This document shows, piece by piece, positions 14,294 to 22,856 of a stretch of 64,000 bases of DNA (position 1 is the stretch's first letter; each line of letters starts with the position of its first letter). The DNA comes from Glycomyces lechevalierae (GTDB lineage Bacteria; Actinomycetota; Actinomycetes; Mycobacteriales; Micromonosporaceae): NCBI RefSeq assembly GCF_027622945.1, contig NZ_JAPZVQ010000007.1, positions 186,001-250,000 of the forward strand, in the 5' to 3' direction. The notes under the pieces were generated by a model. It made no database searches. It was given only the letters and a program-made list of their open reading frames with translations, and was not told the origin of the DNA. The translations under genes and the position numbers were made by a program.

Positions 14294-16039
14294 ATGAGCG
14301 CCACCGACACAGCGACCGACGCACGACTCCCGGTCGCTGGCCCCACCGAGGTGCGACGGGCCTTCATACGGCTGTTCGCCGCCGACAAGGGCAGGGCCGT
14401 CCAGGTCCTCGTTCTGTACACGCTGGCGGCCGGGTGCGGCGTCGCAGTGCCCATTTTCCTCGGCCGGGTCGTCGACGGGATCGGTGCAGGCTGGGACGTC
14501 GAGCGCATCAACCTGGTGTGCGCCCTCATCGTGGTGTGCGTCGCGGTCCAGTTCGTCCTCAGCCGCCTAGGCCGGCGCGCGGGTTACCGGTTCGGAGAAC
14601 GGGCCGCGGCCCGGCTGCGTGAGTCGGTCGTGAAGCGAGTTCTGTCACTGCCGCTCGACCGGGTAGAGCGGGCCGGGCACGGAGACCTCGGCACCCGCAC
14701 CTCCACGGATGTCAACACTGTCGCCGACCTGCTTCGAGACAGTGGTCCGACGATCGCCACCGCGCTCATCGAAGTGCTCGTCCTCTACGCCGCCACGTTC
14801 GTGATCGACCCGCTGCTCGGCCTGTGCTCGCTGCTGACATTGCCACTGTTGCTGCTGGCGGCGCGTCGCTATCTGCGCCGGGCCGGGGCCACGTTTCGGG
14901 GTGAACGCGCGGCAATGAGCGAGGCGGCCGAGACGCTCACCGCCTCCGGTGCAGGAGCAAGGACCGTCGCCGCCCTCGCACTCCAGGAGGAGCGGCGCAC
15001 GACCGGATACGCGCACGCCGAGACCATGTACGGGTGGTTCATGCGAGTGTTGCGACTTCAGAACGAGTTCTTCCTGCTCCTGCTGTGGCTCAATCGCATC
15101 CAGTTGGTCCTCGTGATCGCGGCCGCCGGATGGTGGTCCTTCGAAGGCGCAATGAGCCTCGGCGCGGCAGTCGCGGCCATCACCGTGACCGTGCGCATCG
15201 CCAACCCCACCAACGTTGTCATGGCGCAGCTGAACGGATTCCAGCAAGGCTCTGCCGCGCTCGCGCGCATCGAAGGAGTCAACATGATCCCAGTTGAGCC
15301 ACGCCGAGATCGGCCGGAAGGATCGGGCCTGAGCCTGAACGCGGTCACCTTCGGCTACGGCGACGGTCCCGACGTCCTGCACGGGCTGAGCCTGCACCCC
15401 AAGGCCGGGGAGCGGCTCATGGTGGTCGGACCTTCAGGAGCCGGGAAGTCGACTATCGCGCGACTGCTCGCAGGCATCGACCGGCCGCGGACCGGGTCCG
15501 CGACACTCGGCGGCGTCCCGATGTGCGACATCGGGGTCGAGGAGCTCCGCCGCCACGTCGTACTGGTGACCCAGGAGCACCACGTATTCACCGCGACGCT
15601 GCGTGACAACCTGATCCTGGCCGCCCCCGACGCCGACGACGCGACGCTGCTGGACGCGCTCCGACGCGTGGACGCCGGCTGGGCCCTCGCCGAAGGACTC
15701 GACACGATGCTCGGCGACGAGCACCGGAAGCTCGGCACCGCCGAGGCACAGCAGATCGCGCTCGCCCGCGTGGTGGTCGCCGACCCCGACGTCGTGATCC
15801 TCGACGAGGCGACGGCCGGGATAGACCCGGCCAGCGCGAACAATGTGGAGGTCGCCCTCGCGGCGGCGCTCGCGGGCCGAACCGTGATCGCCATCGCACA
15901 TAGGCTCCAAGCCGCGAGTTCGGCCGACCGGATCGCAGTTGTCAAGAACGGCCGGATCGCTGAGGAGGGTACGCACGCCGAGCTGCTGGAAGCTGGCGGG
16001 GCCTACGCCAGACTCTGGGCCGCGTGGCAAGGAGACTGA
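14294..16039 (+). CDS. ABC exporter half-subunit with intact Walker motifs and broken C-loop
   Basis: 581 residues: membrane domain to about residue 330, then a nucleotide-binding domain with Walker A GPSGAGKST near 376, Walker B VVILDEATAG near 500 and an H-loop His in IAIAHR near 535. The C-loop is degenerate (KLGTAEAQQIALAR instead of LSGGQ). This is the exact complement of the preceding subunit, so the pair would form one consensus and one dead ATP site. The ATG at 14294 has AAAGGGG upstream and follows the first subunit by 46 nt. No peptidase-C39 domain is present, so leader removal must occur elsewhere. Confidence 0.88.
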   Translation: MSATDTATDARLPVAGPTEVRRAFIRLFAADKGRAVQVLVLYTLAAGCGVAVPIFLGRVVDGIGAGWDVERINLVCALIVVCVAVQFVLSRLGRRAGYRFGERAAARLRESVVKRVLSLPLDRVERAGHGDLGTRTSTDVNTVADLLRDSGPTIATALIEVLVLYAATFVIDPLLGLCSLLTLPLLLLAARRYLRRAGATFRGERAAMSEAAETLTASGAGARTVAALALQEERRTTGYAHAETMYGWFMRVLRLQNEFFLLLLWLNRIQLVLVIAAAGWWSFEGAMSLGAAVAAITVTVRIANPTNVVMAQLNGFQQGSAALARIEGVNMIPVEPRRDRPEGSGLSLNAVTFGYGDGPDVLHGLSLHPKAGERLMVVGPSGAGKSTIARLLAGIDRPRTGSATLGGVPMCDIGVEELRRHVVLVTQEHHVFTATLRDNLILAAPDADDATLLDALRRVDAGWALAEGLDTMLGDEHRKLGTAEAQQIALARVVVADPDVVILDEATAGIDPASANNVEVALAAALAGRTVIAIAHRLQAASSADRIAVVKNGRIAEEGTHAELLEAGGAYARLWAAWQGD

Positions 16040-16108
16040 AAGAGAGTCGTCGCAGGTGTGCAGCGCCGCGCCCGCGGCAAAGACCAGCCTCGGCCTCCAA
16101 AGGGATGA

Positions 16109-16400
16109 GACACCGACGGGCAAGTCCCCGGCCGCTGGTTCCGAGACCAGATCATCAAGCCCGCATTGAAAATCGCCGGCCTCCGCATCGACATCCGGAT
16201 GCACCTGCTCCGCCACGCCCATGCCTCCTGGCTGCTGAACGGCGGCGCGGACCTCATCGTCGTCAAGGAGCGCTTGAGCCACGCCAGCATCGTCACCACC
16301 GAGAAGTACCTCCACACCCTCGACAACGCCGATGAGACCGCCCTTGCTGCGCTCGACAACATCCGCGTCCAACGCGGCTGGCCATCGTTCTTGTGTGCCC
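16109..16400 (+). pseudogene. tyrosine recombinase/integrase C-terminal remnant
   Basis: Translation gives GRWFRDQIIKPALKIAGLRI, then MHLLRHAHASWLLNGG, LIVVKERLSHASIVTTEKYLHTLDNADE and a short tail. These are the HxxRH box, the LGH-like LSH box and the catalytic Tyr (EKYLHT) of a phage-type integrase. A TGA at 16106-16108 precedes the fragment and no N-terminal domain is found. It marks an old mobile element directly downstream of the exporter genes. Confidence 0.7.
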
Positions 16401-16431
16401 GCCATGCCACGCCGAGAGGGGGAGGTGAGCG

Positions 16432-16643
16432 GTGGCCAGGATCGTGGATCGGCTGTTCGAATGGCACCGCCACGACGATTCTGATCCGGAGGCACCGGGC
16501 GGCGCCGGATGACATGGTGCGGTGTTTCCAGTTCCCAACGCGTGCCTCCGCACGCGGTTGGAGTATCGACTTGAGGACCTCGTTGACGTGGCCCCGACGC
16601 TGATGAGACGCAGGGCCACCTCTCATAACCGACTGATGGCATG
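16432..16643 (+). pseudogene. small broken reading frame after the integrase remnant
   Basis: A GTG at 16432 behind GGGGGAGG opens VARIVDRLFEWHRHDDSDPE, which stops at a TGA (16510-16512). The same frame then stays open to a TGA at 16641-16643. The layout suggests a small gene of about 70 codons broken by one stop. The product is not recognised, and chance is possible in DNA of this GC content. Confidence 0.25.
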
Positions 16644-16740
16644 AACGCCCATCATGATTCCGTCATCGCCACCTCTGCTTCCGACCTACACTCCTTTTCG
16701 GACGTGGCTTTCGAGTGTTCTCCCCGTTCCGGAGCTCTGG

Positions 16741-18558
16741 ATGGCTAGAGTCGGCCCCATGCTGCATGTCAGCCGGGCCGCGCGGTGCGCGGCTTCCATG
16801 GCCCTCGGGATCTGCGCCGCGCCCGTGCTCCTTTTCGGACCACTCGCGGCTCCGAGCGTCGCGCAGGCTGCCGACGGCGGGACGCTCTTGGTCGCAGAAC
16901 CGTTCACCGGCGCGGCCGCCGACCCGCGTTTCAACGGCTACGGCTCCGCGTGCCTCACCGGCGCGCCCGCGGTCACCAGTGTCAGCGACGGCCTGCACCA
17001 GCTGCGCGGCTGCGCCGACGACCGCACCGGTCCCGTTCCGCCCGCCGGAGGTGACCCGTACGGGTTCCTGGAGCTCACCGACGCCGCTACCGACCAGGCC
17101 GGTGCCGTCCTGTTCGACCAGGCCCTGCCCGCCGACGAGGGCCTTGAAGTGGTCTTCGACCAGTACCAGTACGGTTCGACCACGCCCGCGACGCCGGCCG
17201 ACGGCATCTCGTTCTTCCTCGTCGACGGCTCGGGCGGCCTCTCGTCGCCCGGCGCGTTCGGCGGCAGCCTCGGCTACGCGCAGAAGGAGCCCGGGTTCAC
17301 GCCGGACCCGCCATTCATTCCCGGCGTCGACGGCGGCTACCTCGGCATCGGCCTTGACGTCCTCGGGAACTTCTTCGGAGACTGGGAGCGCCGCGGCGAC
17401 GGCTGCACCGACACGTCACCGTCCGGCACCGCGTTCTACGTGCCTGCGCCCGGCGAGAACATGGTGACCGTCCGCGGCCCCGGCGACGGCACCACCGGAT
17501 ACTGCTTCCTCACAGCGACCAGCGACAACTTTACGACCACCGGCCCGTGGAACACGACCCTGCCCGGCGACCTCCAAGGCTCCACAACATCGGTGCCACC
17601 CGGCGCGAGCCCCGAGGAGGCCGCGGCGCTCATCAATCCGTCGAAGCGCACTGTCACCGTCCGGATCAGCCCGGCGCCTTCGCCGCGGGTCACCGTCCTC
17701 ATCGACTTCCTCACCGAGGCCGGTCCGGTCGAGGTCCTCGACTTCCCCGCGCCCGAACCGGTCCCCGACACCTACAAGTTCGGGTTCGCGGCCTCCACCG
17801 GGCAGTTCACCGACGTCCACCTCGTAGGCGGCCTCACCGTCTCCTCCGAGCGGCCCTTGCCGCTGCTGGAGCTGACCAAGACCGCCGACGACACCCGCAC
17901 CTACCGGCCCGGCGACACCATCGATTACACGTACACCGTCACCAACACCACCGGCGTCCCCGTCACCGACCTCGTCATCGACGATGACCTGATCGACGAC
18001 GTCTCGTGCGAATCCACAACCCTTGCCCGCGCGGGTGAACCCGGCGACGCCACCACCTGCACCGGCACCTACACGGTCACCGAGGCCGACGGTGAACGCG
18101 GCTCGGTCACCAACAACGCCACCGCCACTGGCAGCGATGGCACCATCGACTCCGCGACCGCCACGGTCACCGTCACCACCGAACCCGAACCCGAATGCGA
18201 CGGCGGCAACGGGAACGGCAATGGCGACGGGAACGACAGCGGCGATGGGAACGGGAACGGCGACGGGAACGGCGATGGCGATGGCGATGGCGACGGCGAT
18301 GGCGACGGCGACGGCGATGGGAACGGCGACGGCGATGGCGATGGCGATGGGAACGGCAACGGCAACGGCAACGGCGACGGCGACGGCGACGGCAGCGGGA
18401 ACGAGCCGGGCCCGGACCCCGGTCCCGCACCCCGCTGCGAATCCAGTGCAATGCTCCCGTCTACGGGCACTGAACCGCTTGCCCTGGGAACAGGCGCCGC
18501 CCTCATTGCCGCGGGCCTGCTCGCCGCAGTCTGGGCGAGGCGCCTGCGCCGGACCTGA
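16741..18558 (+). CDS. LPXTG-type surface protein with lectin-like and DUF11 domains
   Basis: 605 residues. A signal peptide ends near AQAADGG. About residues 45-360 resemble an L-type lectin/concanavalin-like beta-sandwich ([27 protein letters not shown]). A DUF11/isopeptide-type repeat follows ([19 protein letters not shown]...[12 protein letters not shown]). Next comes a run of Gly, Asp and Asn, then LPSTGTE, a hydrophobic helix and the basic tail RRLRRT, i.e. a sortase sorting signal. It should be covalently wall-anchored with the lectin displayed past a flexible spacer. The ATG at 16741 has GGAG 6 nt upstream; a second ATG lies at 16759. No sortase gene lies nearby, and the ligand is unknown. 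Confidence 0.82.
   Translation: MARVGPMLHVSRAARCAASMALGICAAPVLLFGPLAAPSVAQAADGGTLLVAEPFTGAAADPRFNGYGSACLTGAPAVTSVSDGLHQLRGCADDRTGPVPPAGGDPYGFLELTDAATDQAGAVLFDQALPADEGLEVVFDQYQYGSTTPATPADGISFFLVDGSGGLSSPGAFGGSLGYAQKEPGFTPDPPFIPGVDGGYLGIGLDVLGNFFGDWERRGDGCTDTSPSGTAFYVPAPGENMVTVRGPGDGTTGYCFLTATSDNFTTTGPWNTTLPGDLQGSTTSVPPGASPEEAAALINPSKRTVTVRISPAPSPRVTVLIDFLTEAGPVEVLDFPAPEPVPDTYKFGFAASTGQFTDVHLVGGLTVSSERPLPLLELTKTADDTRTYRPGDTIDYTYTVTNTTGVPVTDLVIDDDLIDDVSCESTTLARAGEPGDATTCTGTYTVTEADGERGSVTNNATATGSDGTIDSATATVTVTTEPEPECDGGNGNGNGDGNDSGDGNGNGDGNGDGDGDGDGDGDGDGDGNGDGDGDGDGNGNGNGNGDGDGDGSGNEPGPDPGPAPRCESSAMLPSTGTEPLALGTGAALIAAGLLAAVWARRLRRT
18200..18405 (+). repeat. coding GGC-GAY/AAY low-complexity repeat
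   Basis: About 200 bp of short tandem repeat encoding alternating Gly with Asp or Asn, just before the sorting signal of the surface protein. The repeat is mainly 6 bp (GGCGAY, GGGAAC). Copy number is likely to vary by slippage, and Asp-rich runs can bind calcium. Confidence 0.8.
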
Positions 18559-18787
18559 CCGGAAAGCGAACAGGCCCCAGCGTCGAATGGCTCGCCCCCT
18601 CCGCTGCCGCTCCTCGCACCACCCCATCTGGAGCAGCCGGGACTGCGCGGTCTCGAAGCCGTCGCCACGGACGGGAGCCTTCTCGGCGTCGCCTATGGGT
18701 AGCTGAGTCGGCGCCCAAGCCTCCCGACCACCGCATGTACCGGGCCGTCACCGAAGTACTGGGGCCGACGAGCCAAGCGACTGAGGC

Positions 18788-19123
18788 TCAGATGAGTGCC
18801 GCTGCGTATGCGGCCGCGACTGCGGCCACGAGGAGCGGGATCACCACACGAAGCACGCCGTCCTGGTGGACCGCGTGGAAGCCGGCGGCGCCGAGCATGA
18901 GCAGGACGAGGCCGCAGGCGGCGGCAATACCGAGCACGGGAACCACGAAGCCGATCGCCACCCCAGCGACCGCGGCGATTTCGAGGGCGCCGAGGACGCG
19001 GTAATGCCCGACGGTCAGTCCCAGGTGCGCGGCGGCGTCGCGCATGGCGGGGACGGCGGCCAACTTCGCTGCTCCGAGGACGCCGAACATGGCGATCAGG
19101 ACGATGGCGAGCGCGATGGTCAC
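18788..19123 (-). CDS. DoxX-like small membrane protein
   Basis: 111 residues with four predicted membrane helices (TIALAIVLIAMFGVLGAAKL, LGALEIAAVAGVAIGFV, GIAAACGLVLLMLGAAG and the C-terminal VVIPLLVAAVAAAYAAALI) and the DoxX-like AHLGLTVGHYRVLGALEI loop. Members are linked to redox and thiol stress or act as accessories to oxidative enzymes; the exact role is unknown. The GTG start at 19123 has AGGAG 8 nt upstream and overlaps the stop of the acyl-CoA ligase gene (GTGA), so the two are co-translated. Confidence 0.75.
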   Translation of the reverse strand: MTIALAIVLIAMFGVLGAAKLAAVPAMRDAAAHLGLTVGHYRVLGALEIAAVAGVAIGFVVPVLGIAAACGLVLLMLGAAGFHAVHQDGVLRVVIPLLVAAVAAAYAAALI

Positions 19124-20895
19124 GATTGGTGCTCCTGGTACATGGATTGGATGAGGTCGGCGAAGTGCTCGGCGACCACCGCCCGTTTGACTTTGAGGCT
19201 CGGAGTGATCTCGCCGGCCTCGACACTGAGGTCTCGCGGCAGCAGGCGGAACTGCTTGATCGTCTCCCACCGGTTGAGCCCGGCGTTGACCTCGGCGACG
19301 GCTCGCGTCACTGCGGCCTCTACGGCATCGGGCGGCATGCCCGCGGTCGTGTCAGGTTCGGGCGAGACGAGCAGGCTCGCGAACTTGCGGCCCTCGGCGA
19401 TGACGACCGCGGTGCCGATCTGCGGGCAGGCGGCTTTCAGTGCAGACTCGATCACGGTCGGGGCGATGTACTTGCCGCCGCTGGTCTTCGCGAGGTCCTT
19501 CTTGCGGTCGGTGATCCGCAGGTAGCCGTCGGCGTCGATCTCTCCGACATCGCCGGTGGCGAACCAGCCGTCACTGTCGATGACCTCGGCGGTGGCCTCG
19601 GGAAGCTGGTGGTAGCCGCGCATGACGCCGGGTCCGCGCAGCAGGATCTCGCCGTCGTCGGCGATGCGGACTTCGGTACCGGGGAGCGCTTGCCCGACGG
19701 TGCCGATGCGGTGTCGGTTCGGCCGATTCACAAAAGAGACGCAAGTGGCCTCGGTCAGGCCGTATCCCTCCAGGAGCGGTAGCCCCGCAGCGGCGAACCA
19801 CTCGGCTATCGGCGTCGCGAGCGCTGCGCTGCCGCAGACGAGGACCTCGAGACGGCCGCCGAGTCGGCTGCGGATCGCGCGGAAGACGAGGCGGTCGGCG
19901 ACTGCCAGCGCGGCTCGGCGCCCAATTGACACGCCTCGCCCGTCCTGGAGTCGGCGCATGGCGTCGATGCCGATGCGGAAAGCCCATCGGAAGACCCAGG
20001 CGCGAATCCCGCCTTGCGTGGTGGCCACGGATTGGACCTTGCCGTGGATCTTCTCGAAGATGCGCGGGGCGGCCGCCATCATGGTGGGCCTGACGGCGGC
20101 GAGGGTGTCGACGATCCGGTCGACCCGCCCGTCGATCACGGTGCTGAATCCGATCTCGTACTGGATCGCGAGCAGCATCTTGCCGAACACATGCGACAGC
20201 GGCAGCCACAGGAGTTGGAGGTGCTCGGGCCGAAGGACGTCCTGGGAGGCGACCGCCTCGACGAGGTACCGCCAATTGGCATTGGTGAGCTCGACGCCCT
20301 TGGGTCGGCCGGTCGTTCCGGAGGTGTAGATGATGGTCGCCAGGTCGTCAGCGCCGACGGAGGCCGCGGCTTCGCGGACGGATGAGGGATCGGTGCGCAG
20401 GCGCTCGCGGCCGATCGCGACGAGGTCGTCCCAACCGATGGCGCTCTGGTCCTCGACGTGGTCGAAGGTCACGACGGAGCGGATCGCGCCGATCCAGTGG
20501 CCGTCTGCGCGGAGTTTGGCGACTTGGTCGGCGTCCTCGGCGAAGACGGCGACGGCGCCGCAGTCGCCGAGGATGTAGGCGACGTCTTCAGCGTTGGTGT
20601 TCGGGTAGACCGTCGTTGTGGCCGCGCCCGCGAGGGTGACCGCGAGATCGGCCAGCACCCATTCGATTCGGGTCGAGGCGGCAATGGCGACACGGTCGCC
20701 GCGGCCGACGCCGAGCGCGAGGAGGCCGGCCGCCAGCACCTGGGCGCGGGAGGAGAGGTCGTTCCAGGACAGGGATGTCCATCCGCCGTCGGTTCCGGGA
20801 TGGCGGAATGCCTCGGTCGTGCCGAACCGCGCGCAGGTGGCGAGGAATCGTGCACCGACTGAAACCGTCGTCGGTGCTGTCGAGAGCGTCGTCAT
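19120..20895 (-). CDS. long-chain/aryl acyl-CoA ligase (FadD-like, AMP-forming)
   Basis: 591 residues. The AMP-binding P-loop is IIYTSGTTGRPKGVELT, the A5 region is YGLTEATCVSF, the A7/A8 region reads GWFATGDVGEIDADGYLRITDRKKDL, and the C-terminal Lys-containing SLKVKR fits the A10 position. Length and motifs fit FadD15-type long-chain ligases, which form acyl-CoA from fatty or aryl acids. The ATG at 20895 is preceded by GGCGGT. The promoter upstream (TTGACA, 17 nt, GATAAT) is overlapped by a TetR-type operator that also occurs before the ring-cleavage operon, so it probably feeds or completes the same aromatic or side-chain catabolic pathway. Confidence 0.88.
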   Translation of the reverse strand: MTTLSTAPTTVSVGARFLATCARFGTTEAFRHPGTDGGWTSLSWNDLSSRAQVLAAGLLALGVGRGDRVAIAASTRIEWVLADLAVTLAGAATTTVYPNTNAEDVAYILGDCGAVAVFAEDADQVAKLRADGHWIGAIRSVVTFDHVEDQSAIGWDDLVAIGRERLRTDPSSVREAAASVGADDLATIIYTSGTTGRPKGVELTNANWRYLVEAVASQDVLRPEHLQLLWLPLSHVFGKMLLAIQYEIGFSTVIDGRVDRIVDTLAAVRPTMMAAAPRIFEKIHGKVQSVATTQGGIRAWVFRWAFRIGIDAMRRLQDGRGVSIGRRAALAVADRLVFRAIRSRLGGRLEVLVCGSAALATPIAEWFAAAGLPLLEGYGLTEATCVSFVNRPNRHRIGTVGQALPGTEVRIADDGEILLRGPGVMRGYHQLPEATAEVIDSDGWFATGDVGEIDADGYLRITDRKKDLAKTSGGKYIAPTVIESALKAACPQIGTAVVIAEGRKFASLLVSPEPDTTAGMPPDAVEAAVTRAVAEVNAGLNRWETIKQFRLLPRDLSVEAGEITPSLKVKRAVVAEHFADLIQSMYQEHQS

Positions 20896-20941
20896 GGTGA
20901 CCGCCTTCCGGGTGGCGGCGGCGTTGCCGGCCACCCTTGAA

Positions 20942-20996
20942 CTGATAATATCAGCGTTACTGATGATATTATCAGTTAATTGGCGCAAAGTGTCAA
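20942..20996 (-). promoter_or_regulatory. promoter with two TetR-type operators before the acyl-CoA ligase
   Basis: On the minus strand a -35 TTGACA (20991-20996) and a -10 GATAAT (20968-20973) are 17 nt apart. A near-perfect 18-bp palindrome, ACTGATGATATTATCAGT, at 20959-20976 covers the -10, and a second palindrome CTGATAATATCAG sits at 20942-20954. Repression by steric block of the promoter is the obvious reading. Confidence 0.75.
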
Positions 20997-21042
20997 GGCA
21001 TCTTTGATGCATGGGTGAAACCGCAGGTGAGGCAGCTGGAGA

Positions 21043-21678
21043 TCAGCGAGGTTCGGGGAGCGGACGCTCTGCGATCGCCCGTGCCTCGTCGCCGCCGAGT
21101 CCCATCATTCGCAGGAGGTTGACGGCCAACTCATCGGCGGCGTTGTCGATCGCGGTCGGTTCGGAGTGGGACAGCCCGAGATGGACCACTCCGAGCACTG
21201 CACCGCCGATGCAGGCCAGGGCCACGTCCGGATCACCGAAGGTGAATCTCTGGGCGTCCCTTGCGAGCTGGAGGTCGCGGAGCGCCCTCGGCGCGAGCCC
21301 GATCGGGGCGGTGAGGAAGCTCTGGCCGACCCGTTCGATGATCTTGGCCATCTCCGGGTGCGTCTTCGGGAAGCGCGCAGTCATCCGCACCGAGGCCGCG
21401 AAGACTTCGGCCGGGTCGCTGAGCGCGGCGGTGATCTCGTCGAGCATCGCACCGTGCTCCTCGATGACCTCCGTGACAGCCGCTTCGAACAGCTCCTGCT
21501 TCGAGGCGAAGTGGTTGTAGAACGACCCGAAGCCGACGTCGGCGGCGTCGGTGATCTCCTGGATGCTGACGTCGGCGGGATCCCGCGAGGTGAGCAGCGC
21601 CCTGGCCGCCGCTACGAGGGCGGCGCGCGTGCGGGCCTTGCGTCGGTCGAGGCGGTTCGCGGTTCTGGGCTGGGTCAT
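21043..21678 (-). CDS. TetR family repressor of the aromatic catabolic genes
   Basis: 211 residues. The N-terminal helix-turn-helix is RAALVAAARALLTSRDPADVSI, then EITDAADVGFGSFYNHFASKQ. The C-terminal ligand domain is helical and family-variable. It is the last gene of the minus-strand train that starts with the extradiol dioxygenase. Palindromes built from ACTGAT/ATCAGT half-sites occur before the acyl-CoA ligase promoter, before the dioxygenase and directly before this gene, so it is the best candidate for the protein that binds them. The ATG at 21678 directly abuts a 50-bp nested inverted repeat, with no ordinary ribosome site. Confidence 0.87.
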   Translation of the reverse strand: MTQPRTANRLDRRKARTRAALVAAARALLTSRDPADVSIQEITDAADVGFGSFYNHFASKQELFEAAVTEVIEEHGAMLDEITAALSDPAEVFAASVRMTARFPKTHPEMAKIIERVGQSFLTAPIGLAPRALRDLQLARDAQRFTFGDPDVALACIGGAVLGVVHLGLSHSEPTAIDNAADELAVNLLRMMGLGGDEARAIAERPLPEPR

Positions 21679-21728
21679 GGGGAGATCGTAGTCGACATCA
21701 GTACTGATGGATTTTCTACGATCTCCCC
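21679..21728. promoter_or_regulatory. nested 50-bp palindrome abutting the TetR start codon
   Basis: 13-bp perfect arms GGGGAGATCGTAG (21679-21691) and CTACGATCTCCCC (21716-21728) enclose CATCAGTACTGATG (21696-21709), itself a perfect palindrome made of the ATCAGT/ACTGAT half-sites in the opposite order to the operators. On the minus strand it starts 12 nt after the catalase-like stop and ends at the TetR ATG. It may combine an autoregulatory operator with an RNA hairpin. Confidence 0.6.
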
Positions 21729-21740
21729 TGCCGCGTGCCA

Positions 21741-22832
21741 TCAGTCGGGCAATTCGTCCAGGCTGGACGGCTCTTGCTCGTTGATCCCGTTGTATCCGTG
21801 CCGGAAGTCGCTCGATCGCGGATACGCCTTGCGGCGCGATCGCATGATCGAGCCGAGCGGCCGGTGCGCTTCCAGCGCGTGCCACGGATTGAACGAGAGC
21901 ACGTCGTCGGCGTAGCGTCGGCGCTCGTCGCTGTACGGTTCCTGCGCAGGGAAGGAGAGCGCCGCGATCGGCTGGTGAGGCGAGAGCTCCTCGGGCCACA
22001 GCTTCGATGCGTCCTCGATCGGCATCTTCTCGACGTCGGTGCACAGCTGCGCCCGCAGCTCGTACTCGGCGTCCTGCTTGCCGAAGAAGTCGGCGACCAG
22101 GCGGCGCAGCGCCGACTCACCGTCGCGCTTTTCGATCTTCTTCCCGGTGAGCGCCTTGACGTTCGATGACTTCGGCGCTGCAGAGATCTTGGCGACGTAG
22201 TCGCCGTAGCGCACCGCGGCCATCGAGTGGAAGGTCTCGCCCAGGATGTGGTTGTTGGCTGCGGCGAGCGTCTCGACCGCGGGCGGCAGCGGCCGGTGCG
22301 CCGCTTCCAGCACTTTCGCCGCGGTGCGAGCCGCGAAGCCCGCGCGTTGGAGCGTCTGGTCGCTCTGCCCCGGCTGCTTCTCCAGCAGGCCCTGTAGTTT
22401 CGCGTATTCAGCGATGTTCCCGAACGGCAGCGTCGGATGGTTGACCAGCAGGAAGTCCTGAGTCGTGAAGCCGTCGTCGACCGCGCGGGGGCCGGGAGCC
22501 CCGATCACCTTGACCGCGAAGCCGCGCTGCACCGGCACCTGGTCGGATCGCAGGTCCCCTGGGGCCGTCGAGAGCCGCAGGATCACCGGGTAGGTGCGCT
22601 CCTCGGCGAACAAGCCCTGCGCGAGATGCTCGGGCAGATTCGGCAGCACGCGCAGCTCGCCTTTGAGGACGCCGTGGCTCTTGGCGTGCGCGTCGCGCAG
22701 GCCGTGCCGGTGCTTGGCGGCGACCGCCTGGTTCGCGTGCAGCATCGCCTGCACCACCTGGCGGGTCAGCTCCTCCTCGTTCGGGAAGGGCTGTTCGAGG
22801 TCCGGTCGGTACCGGACATAATTGATTGACAT
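21741..22832 (-). CDS. catalase-related heme protein
   Basis: 363 residues, shorter than monofunctional catalases (about 480 or more). The distal His region is DAHAKSHGVLKGEL, the core contains TQDFLLVNHP, and the late motif is SDERRRYADDVLSFNPWHALEAHRP, as in the catalase-like peroxidase branch (SrpA type). It probably binds heme and uses peroxide. It is 24 nt from the Dyp peroxidase gene and shares the ring-cleavage operon. Its role may be peroxide removal from uncoupled flavin or iron oxygenase turnover, or oxidation of a pathway intermediate. The start is the ATG at 22832. Confidence 0.82.
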   Translation of the reverse strand: MSINYVRYRPDLEQPFPNEEELTRQVVQAMLHANQAVAAKHRHGLRDAHAKSHGVLKGELRVLPNLPEHLAQGLFAEERTYPVILRLSTAPGDLRSDQVPVQRGFAVKVIGAPGPRAVDDGFTTQDFLLVNHPTLPFGNIAEYAKLQGLLEKQPGQSDQTLQRAGFAARTAAKVLEAAHRPLPPAVETLAAANNHILGETFHSMAAVRYGDYVAKISAAPKSSNVKALTGKKIEKRDGESALRRLVADFFGKQDAEYELRAQLCTDVEKMPIEDASKLWPEELSPHQPIAALSFPAQEPYSDERRRYADDVLSFNPWHALEAHRPLGSIMRSRRKAYPRSSDFRHGYNGINEQEPSSLDELPD

Positions 22833-22856
22833 GTCGGTTCCCCTAGTGCTTCCCTG

